Below are positions 59,401 through 64,000 of a stretch of DNA of 64,000 nucleotides, one piece after another (the first letter of the stretch is position 1; each line of letters starts with the position of its first letter). Where the stretch lies: the NCBI RefSeq assembly GCF_000247815.1, contig NC_021677.1:17013424-17077423 (forward strand). The letters run 5' to 3'. A model generated the notes under the pieces. The model was given only the letters and a program-made list of their open reading frames with translations. It was not told the origin of the DNA and made no database searches. Origin of the DNA: Ficedula albicollis. Lineage: Eukaryota; Chordata; Aves; Passeriformes; Muscicapidae. Made by a program: the position numbers and the translations under genes.

Positions 59401-62400
59401 GCACGGCTTCCCTGGGATCTCATCAGACAAAGCATCAGCCAAAAATTACAGTTCATGGAAAGAGGCAGTCTACAGAGGGAAACTGTTCCCTCAAACACTG
59501 GCAGGAGAATCCTTCCTTCTCATGTATCTAACAGCTGACAAAAAAACTAGCACTCAGAGGGCACAGAAGGAGTAGAAAGGGAGGAAAGTCTACACAGCTG
59601 AACCCAAACAGAGCCTGAAATGCCATGCTACAAGACCAAGTCCCACTCCAAATGCACTCCATGTGTCCAGCAACTACATTCTACCCAGCTGAAGGACACG
59701 GTCCAACAGCTGCAAAAGCAACACTACCCATTGGTTCAGCATCTCTCTAAGCCGGGCACCAGCATGAGATACCTCCTTGGAGCACTGTTGAGTCAGGAAA
59801 GATAAGACCTTCCCTCAAGAATCCCCAAATCCTTGTTCCTTATGAAATAGCAGCCCATGAGCTAGATTTGGCCACAGGACTTTTTCTGGGATCCCCTGAA
59901 TTTACACATATCCTCGATCCCATCTAGAGACACATATGGAGGTGTTCATGGACATTCACTAGTCGCACAGCAAGGCTAGAAATGACAACAGAACCAGAGA
60001 ATCTTTTGGCGATCCTGTTCCTGGGGGCAGAGGGGTTTTGGTGAGAATTACTGCTTTTGGGAACATACTTCCAGGAGTTGAGGTAGTAGTTGTTGGTCCA
60101 GGAACAGTGGTTGTTGTGCTCGGAGGGCTGGTGGTGGTGGTGGTGGTAGTCTCTGGTGTTGAGGGAGTCGTTGTCGATTTTGGTGTGCTCGGTGTGGACG
60201 TAGGTGGGGCTGTTAGAAACAGCAGGCACAGAGAAAACAGACAAAAGGGACAAAGGCATTAGTGGGACTCAATGTGAACTGAACAGAAGCTGCACATGAG
60301 GCAGCTGCCAGAGACACAGAGATGTCCAAGAGCCCACCCTTAGCACTGCAAAGGTCTCTAGCCTCAGCCCTCCCTTTCTGGCCCCAGAAAGGGGACTCCT
60401 TGACATCCATGCACAGAGATGGTCATGGCCCTCCTTCCCTGGTGAAGAAACTGGGGATGGTTCTGGAAGGTGCTTCTCACAAAATCAGAGAAACCTACCA
60501 ATAGGTAAGAGATGAGAAGAAGTAATTCTTTGCATATGGCTGGGGCTTTTTATCTCTGTTATCATTACCTAGTACACCTCACTAAATCCTGGAGCAAGAG
60601 CTGAGTGTGGAATATGCAGTCCAGGAATTAAGCATGTACAGGAGTAGGTACCTGCCTGATTGGCATGTGGTGTTCCCAATGTCACCTTGATAAAGGATAT
60701 GCCAGCATACTAGTGGATCTGGTCACCCAAAGGCCACAATTCACAGCATGATGTAGTATGCAGAGTGAAACTTCTCCCAAAAGCATGTCAGGGGAATCCT
60801 TCCTCCCTCTATTTACAACCTCTGGAAACCTTTAGCAGAGACAGCCAAAGGAGTAGGAGAGAAAGGGAAGAATGCCTGCAAAGTCCTAAAGAGTGTCTAA
60901 AATGCCAGTATCACTAACTTATACCCAACTCTAACTACACAGCATGGGCCCAGTGACTACATTCTGCCCAGCTGAAGAACAAAGTTCAACAGTAGCAAAG
61001 CAAGATTTCTTGTCAGTTCAGCATCTGTCTAAGATGGGCACTAGGATGAAAGGCCTCGTCGGAAACTGTTGAATCAGGGAAGCCAAGACCTTCTCCTCAT
61101 GACTCCCGAAAATTTCTTCCTTCTGAAATAGCCAGCCCAAAAGGCCTGCATTTCCTGGAATGCCCAATAGTTATTCCTCCCATCCTGAATCCCATAGAGA
61201 GCCTCAAATGGTAAAGCTCATAGACCTTCATTACAACCACAGGAAGGCAACATAGGAAGCACAAAACATAAAAGTACTTGGAGTCGGTAGGGTGGTCGTG
61301 TATGTTGGTGTTGGTGAGGATGTGCTTGAAGTAGTCAAAGTGGGTGTTGGTGTTGGTACAGGAACAGTGGTTGTTGTGCTCGGAGGGCTGGTGGTGGTGG
61401 TGGTGGTAGTCTCTGGTGTTGAGGGAGTCGTTGTCGATTGTGGTGTGCTCGGTGTGGGTGGAGGTGTGCCTGTTAGAAACAGCAGGGACAGAGAAAAAAA
61501 GACAAAGGGACAAATGCATGAGTGGGACTCAATGTGAACTGAACAGAAGCTGCAGATGAGGCAGCTAGCAAAGAGCTAGAGAGTTCAGCCCACCCTTAGC
61601 ACTGCAAAGGTCCCTAGCAGCCCTTCCTTTCTGGCCCAGAAAGAAAACTCATTGACATCCATGTGCAGAGATGGTCACGGTCCTCCTTTGCTAGTGAAGA
61701 GACTAGGGATGGTGCGGAAAGGTGCTTCTCAGAAGGTTAGAGACCTACCAATAGGGAAGAGATGAGGAGGAGTAATGCTTTGGATCTGGCTGGGGCTTTC
61801 TATCTCTTGCCTCATTACCTAAACACCTTGCTAACTCAAGGAGTAAGGGCTGAGGGGAATCTGTGGTCCAGGGATGGATCATGCAGCAGAATATGTTTCT
61901 GCCTGATAGCTATATGATTTTCCCAATGTCACCCTGATAAAGGACATCACAGATAGTGATCTCTGTGGTCATAGTGGAACTCTGTGGTCAGACAAAGACC
62001 ACAGTTCACTGCAAGAGGTATTATGTAGCCAAAAGCATGGTAGAGGAATCCTTCCTTCCTACATCTATAACCACTGATAAGCATTAGCACAGACACCACC
62101 AAGAAGGAGGAGAGAGGGAAAAAAGTCTATACTGACTTCTTAGCTGAGCCTAAAACAGTGCCTAAAATGCCAATGCCAAAAATCAAAGTCACTGTCCAAC
62201 TGCATGTCATTGACTGTATTCTGCCCAGCTGAAGGACATGGTCCCACAGCAAATGTTGCAAAAGCAACATTTTCCATCACTTCAGCATCTGTCTTAGCTG
62301 GGCAGCTAGATGAAATACCTCATTACAGCACCATTGTATAAGAAAGACAAGACCTTCTTCCCAGGACCCCTGCATCCTCATCAGTTTTGAAACAGCCCAA

Positions 62401-63895
62401 ATGAACTTTGGGCACAACTCATTTCCTTGAATGCCCAAAAGTTACACACATCCTTGATCTCACACATAGCCACAAATGGATGTACTCACAGACCTGCATT
62501 ACTCCTGTGGCAAGACCAAAAACGACAACAGAACCAGAGAAATTTTTGTTGGTTCTGTGGTTAGAAGCAGAGGGGTTTTTATGGGAATTACTAGTGTTAG
62601 GAACATACTTCCAGGAGTTGAGATGGTTGTTGTTGTTCCAGGAACAGTGGTTGTTGTGCTCGGAGGACTGGTGGTGGTGGTGGTGGTAGTCTCTGGGGTT
62701 GGGGGAGTGGTTGTTGATTTTGGTGTGCTTGGTGTGGATGGAGGTGTGACTGTTGGAAAGAGCAAGCACAGAGAAAACAAAGGCACAAAGCCATCAGTGG
62801 GACTCAATATGAACTGAACAGAGGCTTCAAACGAGGCAGCTGGCACAGAGATTGAGAGGTCAGACCACCCTTAGCCCAGTAAAGATCCTTAGAATGAGTG
62901 CTTCCTTTCTGGCCCTGGAAAGTAAACTCCTTCAAATTTGTGCACATGTAGGGTCATGTCCCTCCTCTCCAAGCAAGGAGATTGGGGATGGTGCTGGAAG
63001 GTGCTTCTCAAAAAATCAGAAGGACCTACCAACAGGTAAGAGATGAGGAGGAGTAATTCTTTGGCTCTAGCTGGGGCTTTCTATCTCTGCCCCATTATCT
63101 AGAACACCTCACTAAATCCTGGGGTAAGATCTGAGAGGGGAAGTTGTGATCAGGGAAGGAAGCATGCACAGGACTATGTTCCTGCCTGATTGGCATGCAG
63201 TTTTCTGATGTCAGGAGTTCCCAGAGCACTAGTCAATCATGTCTGGAAAAGACCAAAGTTCACAGAAAGTCACAGTCTGCAGAGTGAAACTGTTTCCAAG
63301 AGCATTTCAGAGGAATGCTTCTTTCCTACATCTCTAATAGCTGAGAAGCATTAGTATTGACTTCGCAAAGGAGCAGAAGAGAAGGAAGAAAGTCTACACA
63401 TCTGTGCCTAAAGAGAACTGAAAATGCAAGTGTCATAAAATCAAGCCCCACTTCATTACACTCCAAGTTTCCAGTGACATGGCTCTGGCCACCTGAAAGA
63501 CAAAGTCCAACAGCACCAAAAGCTACTAAGTTCTTCCACCTTATGAAACAAAGCTGAAAGACCAGCTATGGGCAAAGGCTGTTTCAGGGGCTGTCCAGAA
63601 GTTAAACCCATACTTGATGCCACACAGAAAAAAAAAAGGAGGTGTTCAAAGACCCTCAGTACTCCCAAAGACGAAGAACACATGAGACTACAAAACTTAG
63701 AAGTACCTGGAGTTGGCAGGGTGTTGGTGTATGTTGGTGTGGGAGAGGATGTGCTTGAAGTAGTTGAGGTGGGTGTTGGTGATCCAGTACCAGTTGTGGT
63801 TGTGGTCGGAGAGCTGGTGGTGGTCGTGGTGGTACTGTGAGTCTCCGGTGATGTGGTTGGCAATTCTGGTGTAGTGGATGCTTTGCTCGGCGTGA
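41154..63895 (-). CDS. MUC2: Mucin-2 orthologue, 3' part: mucin domain, D4, VWC modules, cystine knot
   Basis: The main secreted gel-forming mucin of the intestine. Twenty-six exons join in frame to about 1,489 residues, ending in TGA at 41,154. Order: eight Thr/Pro-rich exons in tandem cassettes (457 residues), a 269-residue Thr/Ser/Pro exon, then 763 residues of Cys-rich C-terminus: pre-D4 module, VWD4 with GDPH, a T/P insert, C8, TIL, VWC-type repeats and a C-terminal cystine knot (CK). MUC2 identity rests on runs such as CYCTGWGDPHY, CPRTLIVRHETQE, SCSCCRE and YSAEANSMDHSC, which fit mammalian MUC2 better than MUC5AC or MUC5B. The CK makes disulfide dimers in the ER; Thr/Ser in the mucin domain carry O-glycans. 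The N-terminal D1-D3 part lies beyond the right edge. The mucin domain is split by introns, unlike the large exon in mammals. Confidence 0.95.
42509..42638 (-). CDS. MUC2: MUC2 cystine knot, first part
   Basis: PCSVRHRTDFIVYNGC and LTECEGTCGTFS, the N-terminal half of the CT/CK domain that makes dimers. The acceptor is ccctgtag| and the donor TCGCT|gtaagt. Confidence 0.95.
42918..42957 (-). CDS. MUC2: MUC2 40-base micro-exon
   Basis: GTISFLPNGCCKTC. The acceptor is ttcttttag| and the donor AACCT|gtaagt. It is supported by frame and by the CCKTC motif common to gel mucins. Confidence 0.92.
43607..43735 (-). CDS. MUC2: MUC2 exon before the cystine knot
   Basis: PGDFKNDPHNNCTIYSC, NQLIASTSEITCP and ESCKP. 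Phase 0 at both ends. The acceptor is cacttgcag| and the donor AAACCT|gtgagt. Confidence 0.95.
44389..44487 (-). CDS. MUC2: MUC2 exon, VWC end
   Basis: GYELKPVKGECCGKCVQTKC and ADNSELILS. Phase 0 at both ends. The acceptor is tttctag| and the donor TTGAGT|gtaagt. Confidence 0.93.
44848..44932. repeat. AT-rich low-complexity stretch
   Basis: Nearly pure A/T with many TAAT/ATTA units, in a MUC2 intron. No further structure seen. Confidence 0.8.
44970..45092 (-). CDS. MUC2: MUC2 second VWC-type module
   Basis: KCQNCVCTNDVNVS, CQHVPC and STYCEP. Phase 0 at both ends. The acceptor is atgtgtag| and the donor GAACCA|gtaagt. Confidence 0.94.
45713..45753 (-). CDS. MUC2: MUC2 41-base exon
   Basis: VPKGVCVHENAEFL, the start of the next VWC-type module. 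The acceptor is attaacag| and the donor TCTTG|gtaagt. Confidence 0.92.
46339..46443 (-). CDS. MUC2: MUC2 Cys-rich exon between VWC modules
   Basis: CNTSLCTAKAPKCSLGFEV and GQCCPVYQC. The acceptor is ctcctcag| and the donor ATGTG|gtaagt. Confidence 0.94.
47051..47225 (-). CDS. MUC2: MUC2 first VWC-type module
   Basis: FGEKFTVDCQDCICLEG, CQPHVCDQKKVTC and CCPLFTC. The acceptor is atgacag| and the donor TTGCA|gtgagt. Confidence 0.95.
47399..47430 (-). CDS. MUC2: MUC2 32-base micro-exon
   Basis: Encodes CVGVDMIPRE, joining TIL to the first VWC module. The acceptor is attttccag| and the donor GAGAG|gtatga. It is supported by frame on both sides. Confidence 0.9.
47590..47690 (-). CDS. MUC2: MUC2 TIL domain exon 2
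   Basis: GQNDTSTKQVEGCFCPNG and YDSGVDVCVKTC. The acceptor tctcacag|AGG is set by frame with the previous exon; the donor is TTGTG|gtgagt. Confidence 0.92.
48003..48072 (-). CDS. MUC2: MUC2 TIL domain exon 1
   Basis: HECPPGKEYRACGPIKEMTC, the start of a TIL module. The acceptor is cattccag| and the donor ATCAAG|gtaaaa. Confidence 0.93.
48697..48875 (-). CDS. MUC2: MUC2 C8 domain of D4
   Basis: VFKPCHSFVQPEKYYAAC, FDSC, CSSLQIYAATC and GVCIDWRKHTNGVC, the C8 cysteine pattern. The acceptor is ttttctag| and the donor TCTGCT|gtaagt. Confidence 0.95.
49514..49718 (-). CDS. MUC2: MUC2 VWD4 end, Thr/Pro insert, start of C8
   Basis: TCNNNTADDCMLPDGK, HWQVNDPSKPQC, a short Thr/Pro insert (PTGSPSTTPTQPC) and SICELLLG. 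Mammalian MUC2 has a similar insert. The acceptor is acccttag| and the donor GGGAAG|gtaaca. Confidence 0.94.
49850..50033 (-). CDS. MUC2: MUC2 VWD4 exon 2
   Basis: VTVNNQLVALPYKKFG, VVEIPELKMNVTYNGLSF and GNNTQGQCG, continuing VWD4. The acceptor is tttattag| and the donor AGTGTG|gtaagg. Confidence 0.95.
50034..51177 (-). other. MUC2 intron within VWD4, 1.1 kb, no gene seen
   Basis: AT-rich intron with short A runs. Nothing recognisable. Confidence 0.75.
51178..51425 (-). CDS. MUC2: MUC2 VWD4 exon with GDPH site
   Basis: It begins CYCTGWGDPHYMTFDG, then QGNCTYVLVEEI, VYIDNYHC and CPRTLIVRHETQE. GDPH is the Asp-Pro site reported to break autocatalytically at low pH in MUC2. The acceptor is ttttttag| and the donor GTAGAG|gtacta. 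Confidence 0.96.
51984..52158 (-). CDS. MUC2: MUC2 pre-D4 Cys-rich exon
   Basis: It encodes GDSWWLCNCTKAIC, CNPPPKPTCANGL and DGCCWHWECD, the module before D4 in MUC2. The acceptor is aacacag|CAAGG, chosen for phase 0 after the mucin exon; the donor is TGATT|gtaagt. Confidence 0.94.
52784..52799. repeat. Poly(A) run of 16
   Basis: A simple A homopolymer in the MUC2 intron 52,159-53,302. No retroposon body is recognised beside it. Confidence 0.85.
53303..54111 (-). CDS. MUC2: MUC2 large mucin-domain exon
   Basis: 809 bases, 269 residues, almost all Thr, Ser, Pro, Val and Gly, with an irregular TTTSG(P/T) motif recurring (for example KTTTSGPTPS twice). It ends KKTCTIFPNESYE, where Cys-rich sequence resumes. 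The acceptor cttaaag|AG is preferred over a site two bases on because it keeps frame with cassette 8. The donor is TATGAG|gtgagt. This is a substrate for dense O-glycosylation. Confidence 0.9.
54112..55153 (-). other. MUC2 intron between cassette 8 and the large mucin exon
   Basis: This 1.0-kb intron does not resemble the cassette introns, so it marks the 3' boundary of the tandem array. No exon is seen in it. Confidence 0.7.
55154..55336 (-). CDS. MUC2: MUC2 mucin-domain exon, cassette 8 (3'-most)
   Basis: 183 bases, phase 1-1. It opens like cassettes 4 and 7 (PPTSTPSTPKS) but has its own ending, VPGPTPSSTPENIITITQP and PTEAI. The donor is AATAA|gtaatt; its join to the next exon gives IKGTTTPEP in frame. 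Confidence 0.8.
56098..56289 (-). CDS. MUC2: MUC2 mucin-domain exon, cassette 7
   Basis: 192 bases, phase 1-1, long type. It has a PPTSTPSTPKS opening but the same ending as cassette 6. The acceptor is taacag|CCCCA and the donor TCCAG|gtaatt. Confidence 0.82.
57371..57562 (-). CDS. MUC2: MUC2 mucin-domain exon, cassette 6
   Basis: 192 bases, phase 1-1, long type with a TPPPTPSTPKS opening and VPVPTPTPTLTT...TLPTPG ending. The acceptor is taacag|GCACA and the donor TCCAG|gtaatt. Confidence 0.82.
57772..58887. repeat. Copy A of a 1,116-bp direct repeat that looks identical by eye
   Basis: Matches 59,053-60,168 at a constant offset of 1,281 bases with no difference that I could find. It covers intron and most of cassette 5's exon and ends inside the exon. 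It suggests a very recent duplication, gene conversion, or an assembly duplication. Confidence 0.9.
58788..58928 (-). CDS. MUC2: MUC2 mucin-domain exon, cassette 5
   Basis: 141 bases, phase 1-1, short type with a TPPPTPSTPKS opening and VPGPTTTTSTPG ending. It shares its 3' part and downstream intron with cassette 4. The donor is GGAA|gtatgt. Confidence 0.78.
59053..60168. repeat. Copy B of the 1,116-bp direct repeat
   Basis: Partner of 57,772-58,887. The match stops within cassette 4's exon, at the third base after GGGAG on the plus strand, where a T in copy A is a C here. Confidence 0.9.
60069..60209 (-). CDS. MUC2: MUC2 mucin-domain exon, cassette 4
   Basis: 141 bases, phase 1-1, short type with a PPTSTPSTPKS opening and VPGPTTTTSTPG ending. 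Its 3' part is identical to cassette 5, but its 5' part matches cassettes 7 and 8. The donor is GGAA|gtatgt. Confidence 0.78.
61278..61469 (-). CDS. MUC2: MUC2 mucin-domain exon, cassette 3
   Basis: 192 bases, phase 1-1, long type: TPPPTPSTPQSTTTPSTPE, Thr run, VPVPTPTPTLTTSSTSS and PTYTTTLPTP. It has Gln where other copies have Lys. The donor is CCAA|gtactt. Confidence 0.8.
62609..62749 (-). CDS. MUC2: MUC2 mucin-domain exon, cassette 2
   Basis: 141 bases, phase 1-1, short type: TPPSTPSTPKSTTTPPTPE, Thr run, SPPSTTTTVPGTTTTISTPG. The donor GGAA|gtatgt is chosen because it keeps phase. An open frame runs on beyond it, so a longer form cannot be excluded. Confidence 0.75.
63707..63895 (-). 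CDS. MUC2: MUC2 mucin-domain exon, cassette 1 (5'-most seen)
   Basis: 189 bases, phase 1 in and out. It is the most diverged copy: TPSKASTTPELPTTSPE, then a Thr run and the long-type tail SPTPTYTNTLPTP. The acceptor is taacag|TCACG and the donor TCCAG|gtactt. Confidence 0.8.
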
Positions 63896-64000
63896 CTGTT
63901 AGAAATAGCAGGAACAGAGAAAACAAAGGAATGAGTGGGATTCAAAAGAAGCTGCACATAAGGCAGCTGCCACAGACCTAGAGAGATCAGCCCACCCTTA

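Larger units (their letters stand above)
55154..64000 (-). repeat. Tandem exon-intron cassette array in MUC2, about 1.27-kb period, 8 copies
   Basis: Each copy holds one mucin-domain exon of 141-192 bases, a conserved acceptor region (CCTGCTGTTTCTAACAG-like), and intron with recurring blocks such as the TTGACATCCATGCA and CCCAGCTGAAG segments. Exon 5' ends lie at 63,895, 62,749, 61,469, 60,209, 58,928, 57,562, 56,289 and 55,336, giving spacings of 1,146, 1,280, 1,260, 1,281, 1,366, 1,273 and 953. The array probably continues past the right edge. Confidence 0.9.

Noticed and set aside
55154..64000. CRISPR-like reading of the regularly spaced repeats
   Set aside because: The repeated unit is over 1 kb, includes an exon with splice sites, and the genome is vertebrate.

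Overview
The window is vertebrate DNA: about 40% GC, short exons in long introns, GT-AG splice sites, and tandem and interspersed repeats. Its genes point to a bird. Two gel-forming mucin genes lie head to tail, both on the minus strand. The one on the left is a close match, exon by exon, to the egg-white mucin ovomucin alpha, which chicken databases call MUC5B. An avian-type retroviral LTR and a CR1-like fragment agree with a bird. I cannot fix the order or species.

Layout in transcription order (right to left). From 64,000 down to 41,154 is the 3' part of a MUC2 orthologue. It has eight small Thr/Pro-rich mucin-domain exons, each within a tandemly repeated cassette of about 1.27 kb (63,895-55,154), and then one larger mucin-domain exon (54,111-53,303). 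Seventeen C-terminal exons follow: the D4 assembly with a GDPH site, VWC-type modules and a cystine knot, ending in TGA at 41,154-41,156. The MUC2 N-terminus lies beyond the right edge. From about 40,900 to 32,200 is roughly 9 kb of intergenic DNA with no gene I can support. From 32,121 to 182 are the first 32 exons of the ovomucin-alpha gene: TATA box, signal peptide, D1, D2, D', D3, a very short Thr/Pro linker, and the start of D4. That gene continues past the left edge. All 58 exons were joined by eye. Every junction keeps frame, and no internal stop or frameshift was found in either gene: 1,512 codons of ovomucin and about 1,489 residues of MUC2.

The products are secreted and polymerise by disulfides. 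In this family the C-terminal cystine knot makes dimers in the ER and the D1-D2-D'-D3 assemblies multimerise in the Golgi. MUC2 is the intestinal gel mucin with a large O-glycosylated domain. Ovomucin alpha keeps the polymerising ends but almost no mucin domain, and thickens egg white. The most unusual structures are the intron-split, tandemly duplicated mucin domain of MUC2, a 963-base pure G tract and a 984-base pure hexamer tract in ovomucin introns, and a TATA-plus-signal-peptide open reading frame nested inside the ovomucin gene. Introns not listed separately were scanned and show nothing recognisable.
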